Assembly (NCBI GenBank): GCA_016938615.1 | Contig: JAFGUH010000264.1 | Span: 1-38,193 of the forward strand | Direction: 5' to 3' | DNA: 38,193 bases | Source of the DNA: Halothiobacillaceae bacterium | Lineage (GTDB): Bacteria > Pseudomonadota > Gammaproteobacteria > Halothiobacillales > Halothiobacillaceae | Shown here: positions 27,424 to 35,870 of the stretch, in pieces | How the letters are laid out: every line of letters begins with the position of its first letter | Numbering within the stretch: position 1 is the stretch's first letter | Program-made: the position numbers and the translations under genes | The notes under the pieces: generated by a model | Database searches by the model: none | Told to the model about the DNA's origin: nothing | The model's input: the letters and a program-made list of their open reading frames with translations, nothing else

Positions 27424-28163
27424 TGGCCGATTCGGCCCATTCGAGACGTCTGGCCCTGGTCACCGGTGCGAGCGGCGCGATCGGGGCTGCGATCGCCTGG
27501 CGGCTGGCAGCGGACGGTTGCGAGCTGCTGCTGCATGCCAACCGCCGGGTCGAGCGGGTGCAGGCCCTCGCCGAGGCACTCGAGTCGGCCGGCCATGCCG
27601 CGCGTCCGGTTGTCTTCGACGTTACCGATCCCGCGGCGGTCGAACGCGTGATCGAGCCGATCGTCAGCACGCGGCCGATCCAGGTGCTCGTGAACAATGC
27701 CGGCGTGCATGACGACGGGCCGCTGGCCGGGCTGTCGGCGGCGCGCTGGCGCGCGGTTATCGACGTCTCGCTCAACGGCTTTCATCACGTTACGCAACCG
27801 GTGCTGTTGCCCATGATTCGCAGTCGCTGGGGGCGGGTGATCAATATCGCGTCGGTGAGTGGTCTGATCGGCAACCGGGGCCAGACCAACTACTCCGCGG
27901 CCAAGGCCGGGCTGATCGGGGCCACCCGGGCCCTCTCACGCGAGGTGGCCTCACGCGGGGTCTTGGTGAACGCTGTCGCTCCGGGGCTGATCGAGACCGA
28001 GATGAGCCGGGGATCGGCGGCGGCCGACGAGATCAAGGGGCACGTTCCCATGAAGCGTGCAGGCCGACCCGAAGAAGTCGCGGCTGTGGTGGGATTTCTG
28101 GCCAGCGACCAATCCGCCTACGTCACCGGCCAGGTCATCGCCGTTGACGGCGGCATGACCTGA
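27423..28163 (+). CDS. FabG-like 3-ketoacyl-ACP reductase, pigment cluster
   Basis: A 246-residue short-chain dehydrogenase/reductase with the NADPH motif TGASGAIG (14-21), NNAG (91-94) and the catalytic Ser144 (NIASVSG), Tyr157 and Lys161 (NYSAAKAG). The C-terminal VTGQVIAVDGGMT is typical of FabG. It reduces the beta-keto group after each condensation and corresponds to the ketoreductase of aryl-polyene loci. The ATG overlaps the previous stop by one base (TGATG), with GGGGAG upstream. There is one ketoreductase for the whole cluster, so it must act in every extension cycle. Confidence 0.95.
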   Translation: MADSAHSRRLALVTGASGAIGAAIAWRLAADGCELLLHANRRVERVQALAEALESAGHAARPVVFDVTDPAAVERVIEPIVSTRPIQVLVNNAGVHDDGPLAGLSAARWRAVIDVSLNGFHHVTQPVLLPMIRSRWGRVINIASVSGLIGNRGQTNYSAAKAGLIGATRALSREVASRGVLVNAVAPGLIETEMSRGSAAADEIKGHVPMKRAGRPEEVAAVVGFLASDQSAYVTGQVIAVDGGMT

Positions 28164-28170
28164 GATCTCG

Positions 28171-28905
28171 ATGACGTCGCCTTCCGTCGCGGCTGCGCGT
28201 TGCCCGGTGATGCTGAGCTTCGACGACGGCCCACGACCGGGATACACCGACCGGGTACTCGATGTGCTTGGCGCCACCCGCAACGATACCGGAGCGCCCC
28301 TGCGCGCCGGTTTTTTCACCCTCGCAGACAACCCGCGCGGATTTCTCCGCCAGCGGCGGCTGTTTGCTCCTTACGAGTTGTGGACTGCAAAGGGAAGCAT
28401 GCGCCGTTACCCGGAACTGACGCGGCGCATCGTCGCGGAGGGGCACTGGCTGGGTAATCACGGCGCCGAGCATTTCTGGCCCCGCTGGCCGAGGTTTCGC
28501 GACGTCGAGGGCGTCTCTCGAATGCGGCACGGGTGGGAGACGGTCGCCGATGACGTCGTACCCGTCTGGCGCGCGCAGCCGATATGGCCGGCACGGGCAC
28601 CGTACCTGGTACGCAGCGCGGCCTGGCGCCGGGCTATCGACCTTGCGGGGTATCGAGACGTCGGGGGTATTACGACCGGCGACGCCGTACCCTACGCCAA
28701 CCGTGACAGCGTCCAACGTCACCTCCTCGACAAACTGGCACGCCACGAGAGGCTTGCGGGCGAGCCCGCCTTGGCCGCGCCCGTGATCCTGATCTTCCAT
28801 GACATCCGGGAGGTAACGGCGGCCCATCTGGGCGACTGGCTGGAGGCCTTGCGAGCCACCGGCCATCCGTTGCGGGATTTTGACCCGCGTCCGGCGAGCT
28901 CATAG
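28171..28905 (+). CDS. NodB-fold polysaccharide-deacetylase-like protein, pigment cluster
   Basis: A 244-residue cytoplasmic (no signal peptide) carbohydrate-esterase-4-like protein. Motif 1 is LSFDDGPRPG (Asp18-Asp19). The metal-binding His pair is in GNHGAEHFW (His97, His101), in place of the usual H-S/T-x-S/T-H. A final ILIFHDIRE carries the catalytic His-Asp. The key metal ligands thus look intact. The start lies 7 bases after the ketoreductase stop, and the gene is last in the plus-strand block. It may remove an acetyl group from a sugar lipid to which the polyene is attached, complementing the glycosyltransferase. This is inference; the family also includes deacetylases with other amide substrates. 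Confidence 0.85.
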   Translation: MTSPSVAAARCPVMLSFDDGPRPGYTDRVLDVLGATRNDTGAPLRAGFFTLADNPRGFLRQRRLFAPYELWTAKGSMRRYPELTRRIVAEGHWLGNHGAEHFWPRWPRFRDVEGVSRMRHGWETVADDVVPVWRAQPIWPARAPYLVRSAAWRRAIDLAGYRDVGGITTGDAVPYANRDSVQRHLLDKLARHERLAGEPALAAPVILIFHDIREVTAAHLGDWLEALRATGHPLRDFDPRPASS

Positions 28906-28922
28906 CCTCGGTCGGTATCGGC

Positions 28923-29462
28923 TCAGGCCTCGGGGGCGAGCCAGACCGAGGCACGACCCTCAATCAACGTGGCCTCTTGGCGACGGCCATCACCCTTGCA
29001 AGCCGAATCGTCGGTGATTGCCCGATCCGAGCCGTCGGCCTGCCGGGCGACCGAGAAGGCGTATCGAGCCATGCCCCCGGCGATCACCTCGCAGTGGACG
29101 CTGATGATCAGTGGCTCCTCGATCGAGTCCAGCCGGGGTGTCGACCACCGGACGTCGTTGAGTCGCGTGATCATTCCCTGACGGAACGCGGCCTTGCCAT
29201 CGCCGCTCAACGCCACGGACAGTGCCATGTGCAGCGCCATCGCCTGGCCGGCCATTTCCATGCCGGCGTGGACGGAGAGCCGACCGTCGCGTCGCAGCGG
29301 GTTGTCCGGACGGCGGTGGGCGGTGGTGCGGCAGACGATGCGCTCGGCGTCGCAGGCGATCACCTGCTCGATCTGGCAGACGCCGCCGGCATGCGGCAGG
29401 GCCTCGCAGAGGGCCTGGGCGGAAAGGGCCTGGGCGGAAAGGGCGGTGGGCAAGCGCGTCAT
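28923..29462 (-). CDS. ApeP-like hot-dog dehydratase, pigment cluster
   Basis: A 179-residue hot-dog-fold protein resembling the ApeP-type 3-hydroxyacyl-ACP dehydratase of aryl-polyene loci. Candidate catalytic residues are His24 (ALPHAGGVC) and Glu69 (HAGMEMAGQAMALH). It would remove water in each cycle to give conjugated double bonds, probably together with the second small dehydratase at 33404. The N-terminus holds a duplicated LSAQA (residues 8-17), matching a 15-base tandem repeat in the DNA. It is the last gene of the right minus-strand block, with an ATGA overlap to the MMPL gene, and converges on the deacetylase with a 17-base gap. Confidence 0.85.
   Translation of the reverse strand: MTRLPTALSAQALSAQALCEALPHAGGVCQIEQVIACDAERIVCRTTAHRRPDNPLRRDGRLSVHAGMEMAGQAMALHMALSVALSGDGKAAFRQGMITRLNDVRWSTPRLDSIEEPLIISVHCEVIAGGMARYAFSVARQADGSDRAITDDSACKGDGRRQEATLIEGRASVWLAPEA
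29411..29444 (+). repeat. 15-base in-frame tandem repeat in the ApeP-like gene
   Basis: Unit GGGCCTGGGCGGAAA occurs at 29411-29425 and again at 29426-29440, followed by the first four bases of a third unit. It encodes LSAQA twice on the minus strand. Being a multiple of three, gain or loss of a unit would keep the frame. Confidence 0.9.
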
Positions 29463-31855
29463 GGCGAACTCTCCCGGCCGGGGGGCATTGCGCCGGATGG
29501 GGGTGACGACCCGCGGGATGACGGGTCGCGAGCAAAGGTTGCGGCAAGCAGGAAAGCCGCCAGCGCGCCCGGCGCGACCACCGCGCCGATTGCCTGCAGG
29601 ATCGGGACAGCGGAGAGCGAAAGCACGCCGAAGGCGCTTACCGTGGTCGCGGTGGCGAGGGTCAGCGAGGCGAGCGTGCGCGCGTCCATCGGCTCGTCAC
29701 GCCCCCCTGGCTGGAAGAACAGCGCGTAATTGGAACCCACCGCCACGGTGAGCAACAGGCCGATCAGATGCAGCAGGGTCAGACCGCCGCCGACCAGACG
29801 ATGCCCGGCCAGCACGAGCAGGATCGCGATCGCGATCGGCAACAGGGTGCGCAACGTGCGTCGCGGCGAACGCTGAACGGCGAACAGGAGCAGCACGATG
29901 GCCCCCGCGCCGATCAAGGCGACCGTGAGCGTGGTCTGGAGGTAATGGCGGTACAGCCGGTTGGACTCGCCCAGCATGTCGACCAGGGTGGCCGAGTCGA
30001 CGGGGGCGATCGCCTTGCGAACGGCCGCCGCGTCGATCGGCTGCTCCGTGTCGGTCTCCTTCAGCGTGACCATCGCCAACTGGCCTTCGCGCGGGTCCGA
30101 CGGCAACTGGCCGGCGACAGCGAGCCACAAGGGGGTGCCCCGCAACGTTTCCAGATCGATCGGATCGGCGGCGCGTTGTCGTTCGACGTCCTCGACGAAT
30201 CCGTCGAGTCGGTCTGTCGAAACCGGCAGGTCGGTCAGGGCGACCTCGAGCCGTGCCCGGAGGGTGTCGGCCGTCGGCAGGGCGGCCTGGCGAGCACGCT
30301 GGGTGGCGGTGGAGGGGAGCAGGTCCGTCGGCGTGTGAAAGCCCGCCACGATCCCGTTCTCGACCAGTCGATCGAGGATGGGCGTCAGCCGTTCGGTGCG
30401 TTGCAAGGCCGTTTCCCGGTCCGCCCCCTTGACCACGATCAGGTAGCGAGGGCTCGCCGACCCCAAGTCCTCGCGCAGGCGGGTCTCGGCGGCCTCCAGT
30501 GCGGGATCGATAGGGACCAGACCCGAAAGCGTCCCGCGCCAGAGGCCATCATGACCCGCCACGACGATCAGCAATGCCACCGCACCGGCCAGCAAGGCGG
30601 GAACCCGCAATCGGCGCAGGCCGTGCAGCACCGGGGCGAGGCGTTCGCCGAAGCCGGCGATGTCGCCCCGCGGCAGACGGCTGCCCACCAGCGGCAGGAT
30701 GTATCGCGTGACCAGCGCGGCCGTGACCAGGCCGGTCATGGCGTAGGTCCCGATCTGCATCAGGCCCGGAAAGCCGGAGAACAGCAGGGCGGCGAAGCCG
30801 ATCAGGGAGGTCATCAGCCCCAGGCGAATCGTCGGCCAGTAGTGACGCACCCAATGTCGCTGGACGACGTCCGCCTGATCGAGCTGACGCGACTGGACGA
30901 AGAAGTAGATGCTGTAGTCGATCGCCTCGCCCATCAACGCGGTGCCAAACCCGATGGTGATGCCGTGAACCTGGTCGAAGCCCAGCGAGACGGCCGCAAT
31001 CCCGATGACCACACCGCTGGCGACCGGCAACAGGCCGGCGAGCAATACGCGGATGCTGCGGTAGGCGGCCAGGAGCACCAAGGTCACCAGCAGCAGGCTC
31101 GCGGCCGAAAAGCCGGTGACCTCGCTTCGAATGGTGTCGCGGGCGGCAATGGCGAAGGCCGGCGAGCCGGCCACGGTCAGTCGCAGGGTCTGCCCAAGCT
31201 CGGTTTTGATGTCCTCAAATGTGGCGTGGATGCGATCGTTCGCGCGTGCCAAAGCGTCGGTGTCCGCACCGCTTGCTGCCGCCTGGGCGATCAGCAGGGT
31301 GCGTTCGCCGTTTGTGGAGGCCCATACGCCGCAGCATCGTGACGGTCCGTCGTCATCGTCGAGCAGTTGAAGCATCTCGCCGGTCGGGTCTCGCGGGAAC
31401 AGGTCGGCCATCATGTCGCCCCAGGGCGAGTTGAGACGCTGTATCGATGCCCCGATCGCCGTGGTCAGACCCTCGCGGCTGAAATGCGCGGTATCGACGG
31501 CTGGGCTCAGCAGGTAGCGGTGGGCGAACAGGTGCTGCCGGGCGCGTTCGAGGTCCTCGCTTCCACCGTTCTGTACCGTCGCGAACCCCGGCTCGTCGCG
31601 AAGACGCATCTTCAACGCCTCGCTCGCCGCCGCTCGTCCGTCGGCGGTGCCGCCCTCGATGCCGATCAGGAAGGTGCGCGAGATGCCGCCTTGCTGGAGT
31701 TGCTCGACCAACAGCCGTTGTGCCTCGGTCGGTGTCGCCGGCAGGAAAGCCGACATGTCGGCGGTGAACCGGGTCTGGCCAATGATCGCGACCGCAAGAG
31801 CCAGGGTTCCGATCCAGAGTGCCAGCGCCAGGAAGGAACGGCGGCGCGGGCTCAT
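29459..31855 (-). CDS. MMPL/RND-superfamily exporter, pigment cluster
   Basis: A 798-residue inner-membrane protein of the MMPL-type RND exporters, like XanK of xanthomonadin loci. After helix 1 (about 8-26) comes a periplasmic domain (about 28-235). It is followed by a first group of helices (about 238-390, including VHGITIGFGTALMGEAIDYSIYFF with the family's conserved acidic and Tyr residues), a helix near 418-435, a second periplasmic domain and a second group of helices (about 640-795). It likely moves the finished polyene lipid, or a precursor, from the inner membrane toward the LolA-like carrier encoded next to it. The start overlaps the carrier stop by 4 bases (ATGA). Confidence 0.92.
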   Translation of the reverse strand: MSPRRRSFLALALWIGTLALAVAIIGQTRFTADMSAFLPATPTEAQRLLVEQLQQGGISRTFLIGIEGGTADGRAAASEALKMRLRDEPGFATVQNGGSEDLERARQHLFAHRYLLSPAVDTAHFSREGLTTAIGASIQRLNSPWGDMMADLFPRDPTGEMLQLLDDDDGPSRCCGVWASTNGERTLLIAQAAASGADTDALARANDRIHATFEDIKTELGQTLRLTVAGSPAFAIAARDTIRSEVTGFSAASLLLVTLVLLAAYRSIRVLLAGLLPVASGVVIGIAAVSLGFDQVHGITIGFGTALMGEAIDYSIYFFVQSRQLDQADVVQRHWVRHYWPTIRLGLMTSLIGFAALLFSGFPGLMQIGTYAMTGLVTAALVTRYILPLVGSRLPRGDIAGFGERLAPVLHGLRRLRVPALLAGAVALLIVVAGHDGLWRGTLSGLVPIDPALEAAETRLREDLGSASPRYLIVVKGADRETALQRTERLTPILDRLVENGIVAGFHTPTDLLPSTATQRARQAALPTADTLRARLEVALTDLPVSTDRLDGFVEDVERQRAADPIDLETLRGTPLWLAVAGQLPSDPREGQLAMVTLKETDTEQPIDAAAVRKAIAPVDSATLVDMLGESNRLYRHYLQTTLTVALIGAGAIVLLLFAVQRSPRRTLRTLLPIAIAILLVLAGHRLVGGGLTLLHLIGLLLTVAVGSNYALFFQPGGRDEPMDARTLASLTLATATTVSAFGVLSLSAVPILQAIGAVVAPGALAAFLLAATFARDPSSRGSSPPSGAMPPGRESSP

Positions 31856-32463
31856 GGCGTGTCGGTGGGGTGAGAGATGCGCATCACGTTTGCGTTGCCG
31901 TTGTCACGCTCGATCGTGAGTCGATCCACCAGGGCGACATCATCCACGAGCCGACCGCGGACCGTGATGCGGTCGAGGTGCGCGGCGAGGGGATCGCTGC
32001 GTGGGACGAGTTCGAGCCCCCATTCCTGCTCGCCGAACGATCGGAAGGTCATTTCGTAGTCCGCTCCCAGGCGTTCGATCTGGCCGTTGAGTACCGCCCG
32101 CAAGCTGGTCGCCACGGCGGCAAGTTCGGGCGACTCGGCCAGGTTTAAGCGCCGGGTGCGGCCGTCCGCCTGAAGTATCAGCTCGTCGCCATCGAGTGTG
32201 AGGGTCTGCCGTGTAGGCGCGATCTGTTCCTGGACCAAGTGATCCGGCGGACGGTAGCTAAGGTGACCGCGTGACTCGAGGGGGGCGTCCAGCATGTCGA
32301 GGTATCGCGTCTGCTGGTATTCAGCGTGGGAGGGACCCCGCGCGGCGAGCGCTTGTGCAAGTCTCTCGATGGACAGTTCCTGCGCCGCCTCGGCCAGCGG
32401 CGAGAACAGGAGGCTTGCCAGGGCACAAGCGAGCAGGGGAAAGGGCAGGGCGAGGTATCGCAT
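31852..32463 (-). CDS. LolA-like periplasmic carrier, pigment cluster
   Basis: A 203-residue secreted protein with a signal peptide (core PLLACALASLLFSPL, cleavage likely after AEA at residue 26) and a LolA/LolB-like beta-barrel domain (SHAEYQQTRYLDMLDAPLESRG, LSYRPPDHLVQEQI, GDELILQADGRTRRLNL). Proteins of this kind are standard in aryl-polyene clusters and probably carry the hydrophobic polyene lipid across the periplasm, receiving it from the MMPL exporter. There is no lipobox, so it is soluble rather than a lipoprotein. The gene overlaps the upstream acyltransferase stop by one base. Confidence 0.88.
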   Translation of the reverse strand: MRYLALPFPLLACALASLLFSPLAEAAQELSIERLAQALAARGPSHAEYQQTRYLDMLDAPLESRGHLSYRPPDHLVQEQIAPTRQTLTLDGDELILQADGRTRRLNLAESPELAAVATSLRAVLNGQIERLGADYEMTFRSFGEQEWGLELVPRSDPLAAHLDRITVRGRLVDDVALVDRLTIERDNGNANVMRISHPTDTP

Positions 32464-33407
32464 CAGCTGTTCTCGCGGTCGGAATGGGAATCGCGCGGCG
32501 ATCCCTTGGCCCAGAAGTCGAAGAAATTGAACCAGTTGTCGGGGTGTTCTCGAACCAGGATCTCGAGTCGCTCGACATAATGGTCCATCGCCTCGGCGAT
32601 TGCGCGGCGACGATCCGATCTGGTTACGCCGCGAAAGTCGGCGATTGGTTCGAAAAGCACCCGGTAACGGTTCCCGCCAAGATAGATGCCGGCCATGAAC
32701 AGCACTCGTTGGCGAAGCAGGGCAGCCATGCGAAACGGTCCCTCGGCAAAGGTCGCCGGGTGGCCGAGAAAATCGCGTTCGGTCATCGGATCACTGGCGA
32801 GGCTGCGGTCGGCGAGCATTCCGACGAGATGACCCCGATGGAGTCGTCGATCGGCCTCGATCATGGAGTCAATCCGACCCAGCTCGATGATGTCGGCGGC
32901 GCGTTGCGGGTTGATCGCATCAAGAACGCGCTGGATGTTCCGCGCATTTTCCGGGTACATCATCATGGTGATGGGTAACTGTCGTTCCGACCAGCCGGCT
33001 GCCCGGAGGGCATCGAAACTGCCGATATGCGCGCCGACCAGGATGGCGGGCTCCGGGGGCTCGAAATGCTCGCGTCCCTCGACCTCGACATCGAAGGCAT
33101 TGACGCGGTCATTCAGGAGGTAGACGCGATCGTGGATGGTGCTCGCGAAGTGGTGGATGTGCCAGAACGCCTCGCCCAGGCCCGCACGTCGACCGCGGAC
33201 CCGTTCGAAAAAAGCGCGGCTCGAGCGGCGTGCCTCGGGCACGAAGCACAGGAAATAGAGGCTAATCGGCAGTAACAGCGGGCGCGTGAGGCGCCGGCCC
33301 AGTCGGAGCGACAGGAACGCCATCAACCGCATGAGCCAAGCGTGTCCACGCTCCCCGCGTGCCTGCCAACGGGCGTCTGCGCGTTGGGTGCCCGGTTGCT
33401 CGGTCAT
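32463..33407 (-). CDS. LpxL/HtrB-like acyltransferase, pigment cluster
   Basis: A 314-residue protein of the lipid A acyltransferase superfamily. It has an N-terminal membrane-anchoring region (LMAFLSLRLGRRLTRPLLLPISLYFL), the catalytic HX4D motif in VGAHIGSFDAL (His127, Asp132), and GMLADRSL and FAEGPFRMAALLRQRVLFM in the later part. In aryl-polyene loci such enzymes are thought to transfer the polyene acyl group from carrier protein to a lipid or sugar acceptor. The start ATG 33407 overlaps the dehydratase stop by 4 bases and has GGGAG upstream; the ATG at 33437 is less likely. Confidence 0.9.
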   Translation of the reverse strand: MTEQPGTQRADARWQARGERGHAWLMRLMAFLSLRLGRRLTRPLLLPISLYFLCFVPEARRSSRAFFERVRGRRAGLGEAFWHIHHFASTIHDRVYLLNDRVNAFDVEVEGREHFEPPEPAILVGAHIGSFDALRAAGWSERQLPITMMMYPENARNIQRVLDAINPQRAADIIELGRIDSMIEADRRLHRGHLVGMLADRSLASDPMTERDFLGHPATFAEGPFRMAALLRQRVLFMAGIYLGGNRYRVLFEPIADFRGVTRSDRRRAIAEAMDHYVERLEILVREHPDNWFNFFDFWAKGSPRDSHSDRENS

Positions 33408-33763
33408 GATTCGTCTCCCGGCATCGCCGACGTGCATGATGCCGCATCGATGAGCAGTTCCATCACGATGCGCGGTTCGTGGCCGTCCGCGTGAGAAACC
33501 GTCAACCGGGTCCGACCCCGTGGCGCAGTCTCGGAGGTCAGGACGAGCGGGACCCCCGGGCGGGCCGGCGAGGGAAACTTTGCTTGCCGGATTGCACCAG
33601 GAGCGGCCGGCGACCCCAACTGGGTCTGAAACGAGGTCACGGCCCAGTCGACCATCAGGGCGCCGGGGAGCAACGGGTCCCCGGGAAAGTGACCGGCAAA
33701 CACCGGGTCCGCGGCGTCCGGTGTCCAGTGGGCCAGTATCCGTCGCGTCTCCGAAAGCGTCAT
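33404..33763 (-). CDS. ApeI-like hot-dog 3-hydroxyacyl-ACP dehydratase, pigment cluster
   Basis: A 119-residue single hot-dog protein with the FabZ/FabA-like motif AGHFPGDPLLPG (His25), close in size to ApeI. The rest is short and basic. It would dehydrate 3-hydroxyacyl-ACP intermediates. With the ApeP-like gene at 28923 the cluster has two dehydratases, as in characterised aryl-polyene systems where both are needed for full activity. Overlaps of 4 bases on each side (ATGA) show tight coupling between ligase, dehydratase and acyltransferase. Confidence 0.87.
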   Translation of the reverse strand: MTLSETRRILAHWTPDAADPVFAGHFPGDPLLPGALMVDWAVTSFQTQLGSPAAPGAIRQAKFPSPARPGVPLVLTSETAPRGRTRLTVSHADGHEPRIVMELLIDAASCTSAMPGDES

Positions 33764-35181
33764 GTCGATGGCTCCGTGCCGGGCGGCGTCGATACGTCGC
33801 CGATCAGGCGGAGCAGGCTCTCGTGCGTGACCTTGCCGGTGGCATTAACCGGCAGATGGTCGACCAGCAACAGCGGGCGAGGCAGGAACACGGGGTCCAC
33901 CTGGGCGCGCAATGCCTCGCGCAGCCGCTCGGTCGAGAGGCCGGGGGCGCATACCACCGCCGCGAGTCGTTGCGTGCCCCGGCGGTCGGCGGTTCGACCG
34001 GGGTGGAAGAACCGTCCGTCGACCACGCCGTCGATCGCGAGCAGTTTGGCGTTCAGGAATTCGATCGAACTGCGTTTACCGGCGATGTTGACCTGATTGC
34101 CCCGTCGTCCATGCAGACGAAAGTGTCCCGGGTCGATCGGCTCGATTCGGTCGGCGAGTGGCGTCGGCTCCTCAAGATGCCCCCCTTGAGCGATGGTTTT
34201 CTCGCCCGACTGGCGCAGCTCGATTCCCCGCATCAGTGACCATTGGTCGTTCTTGCAGGGCCGGCGCACGGCGATCTGTCCGGTCTCCGTCGATCCATAG
34301 ATTTCCTGTAGCACCCCGCCAAGGCGCGACTCGGCCTCCCGGGCAAGCGCCGGGTCGAGGGGCGCGGTGGCACAGAGGATGCGTTCGCAGCGAGGAAGCG
34401 TGATTTCTGCCGCCAGCAGGTGCTGCAGGTGATAGGGCGTGGTCACCAGCGCGCGGGGCGTCGGCAACCGGGCCAGGCCATCGGCAATGTCGCTGGGAAA
34501 GAACGGCTGATCGGTCGAGAGGACCGCATCGCCACACAGGGCGGCGAGTACGAGTGACTCGAATCCGTACATGTGCTGGGAGGGGACGGTTCCCAGCAGG
34601 TGGAGCGGGGGGTTATCGAGCTCCGCCTCCGCCGCCAGTGCTCGGGCCGCGTTACGGGCGTTGGCGACCAGCCGACCCCAGGTCTTGTCGTGGCCGCTGG
34701 GCGTGCCCGTGCTGCCGGAGGTGAATACCCGGGCGACGATGGCGTCCTCCCGCAATAGGGGCATCGCGGTCTTGACGTGGCGCGGTGCGCTCGCAACGGG
34801 CGAGCGGATCGCGACCCTCGGAATGGATTCGTCGATCGAAACATCGAGGGTGGCATCGCTGCCGTGGAGGATCACGGTCCGGGGGTAGCGGGCGCCGAGA
34901 TCGTTGATCGCCCCCGGCGTGTGTGTCGATGGCATCAGGTTCATCTGACCCCCGAGCATCCCCGCGAGCAGGCCCACCACGAAATCGTCACGTCGCGTGG
35001 CGAGGTTGATCAAGTAACGGGGCGTCCGAGCTCGGGCGCGGAGTCGGTCGGACAGCGCCTGGGCGCTGTCGAGCAGGTCGCCGGCCGTCCAGGCGCGGTC
35101 CGGCGACCAAAGGATGACCCGTTCTAGGTCCCCCTCGCCGAACAGTGCCAACCGACGCGGAGACTTGCCCATGCGGCTCAT
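33760..35181 (-). CDS. AMP-forming aryl:ACP ligase, pigment cluster
   Basis: An adenylate-forming enzyme of about 473 residues (XanA2/ApeH type) that activates hydroxybenzoate with ATP and loads it on an acyl carrier protein. The P-loop reads FTSGSTGTPSGHDKTW, then TVPSQHMYGFESL, YGSTETGQIAVR and, near the C-terminus, the catalytic lysine in LPVNATGKVTHESLL. Start choice: ATG 35181 overlaps the previous stop as ATGA, but ATG 35172 has an AGGGA at ideal distance, so translation may begin there. The open frame further upstream lies in the neighbouring gene. It is the natural partner of the chorismatase at 21483, even though the two lie in different blocks. Confidence 0.92.
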   Translation of the reverse strand: MSRMGKSPRRLALFGEGDLERVILWSPDRAWTAGDLLDSAQALSDRLRARARTPRYLINLATRRDDFVVGLLAGMLGGQMNLMPSTHTPGAINDLGARYPRTVILHGSDATLDVSIDESIPRVAIRSPVASAPRHVKTAMPLLREDAIVARVFTSGSTGTPSGHDKTWGRLVANARNAARALAAEAELDNPPLHLLGTVPSQHMYGFESLVLAALCGDAVLSTDQPFFPSDIADGLARLPTPRALVTTPYHLQHLLAAEITLPRCERILCATAPLDPALAREAESRLGGVLQEIYGSTETGQIAVRRPCKNDQWSLMRGIELRQSGEKTIAQGGHLEEPTPLADRIEPIDPGHFRLHGRRGNQVNIAGKRSSIEFLNAKLLAIDGVVDGRFFHPGRTADRRGTQRLAAVVCAPGLSTERLREALRAQVDPVFLPRPLLLVDHLPVNATGKVTHESLLRLIGDVSTPPGTEPST

Positions 35182-35870
35182 TCCCTGTCGCCCGTGAGCC
35201 GCAACATGTGGCGTCGGTAAGCCTGGATAGCTGCGATCGGACCGCTGCATTCCTCGCGGGGCAATACCTGCAATCGCACGAGGTATTCGACAACGAAGAG
35301 GGTCGCGACAAGAGGGAGTGTTGCGTACATGGCATAGACCGTCCACAGCGAGGGGCCGAATGCGATCATCAGACCGATCGACATCGCGCCGTTGGCTACG
35401 AAGAACAGGCCCCAAGCCCAGGTGATACGCCGGGTGTAGTGACGCAGGGAGGGAGACAGTTGGTCGTGTACCTGGGCGGCTAGGCGGGTGCAGACGGGTT
35501 CGTGGCCAGCACGCAGGCTGCCGAGAAACAGCCCGGCAAGCGCGAGGTGAACGGCAAGGTGCTGGCTGAGGTAGTACAGGGGGAGTCTGTCGCCGATCAG
35601 CATGGCGAGGACCGGCGCCACGGCCCCCGCGAGTGCGGCGAGGAGGACGGTGCGGCGGGTGTCCAGTCGCGGCGCTATCGACAGAATCACGATGCCCGCG
35701 AGCGGGAGCAGCGCGAGCAGGACCAGGGCGAACTCGGGGTCAGGTCGACCACTCAACCACTGGGCGAGGCCAAGGTTTGCCAGCATCAGGGCGCCGATCA
35801 GCCAGCGCCTGACCTTGAACCGCCCTGTTGTGGCGCTTACTTGGTGCGATGCTCGGCGATGAATCGGCAT
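35178..35870 (-). CDS. COG4648-like integral membrane protein, pigment cluster
   Basis: A 230-residue protein with about six or seven membrane helices (for example LIGALMLANLGLAQWL near the N-terminus, FALVLLALLPLAGIVILSI, and FVVEYLVRL near the C-terminus) and the motif ITWAWGLFFVANGAMS, which is shared by membrane proteins found next to the ligase in aryl-polyene clusters. The function is not known. The start overlaps the end of the first carrier-protein gene by 34 bases; there is no better ATG, GTG or TTG that keeps the first helix. Confidence 0.8.
   Translation of the reverse strand: MPIHRRASHQVSATTGRFKVRRWLIGALMLANLGLAQWLSGRPDPEFALVLLALLPLAGIVILSIAPRLDTRRTVLLAALAGAVAPVLAMLIGDRLPLYYLSQHLAVHLALAGLFLGSLRAGHEPVCTRLAAQVHDQLSPSLRHYTRRITWAWGLFFVANGAMSIGLMIAFGPSLWTVYAMYATLPLVATLFVVEYLVRLQVLPREECSGPIAAIQAYRRHMLRLTGDRE

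Noticed and set aside
29768-31342. 524-codon open frame opposite the MMPL gene
   Set aside because: Composition is Gln/Arg/Asp-rich low complexity and the opposite strand encodes a coherent membrane exporter.
34600-34750. Missing Lys in the P-loop of the aryl:ACP ligase as a sign of inactivity
   Set aside because: The later Lys of HDKTW and the C-terminal catalytic NATGK are present, and as I recall related pigment-cluster ligases show similar P-loops.
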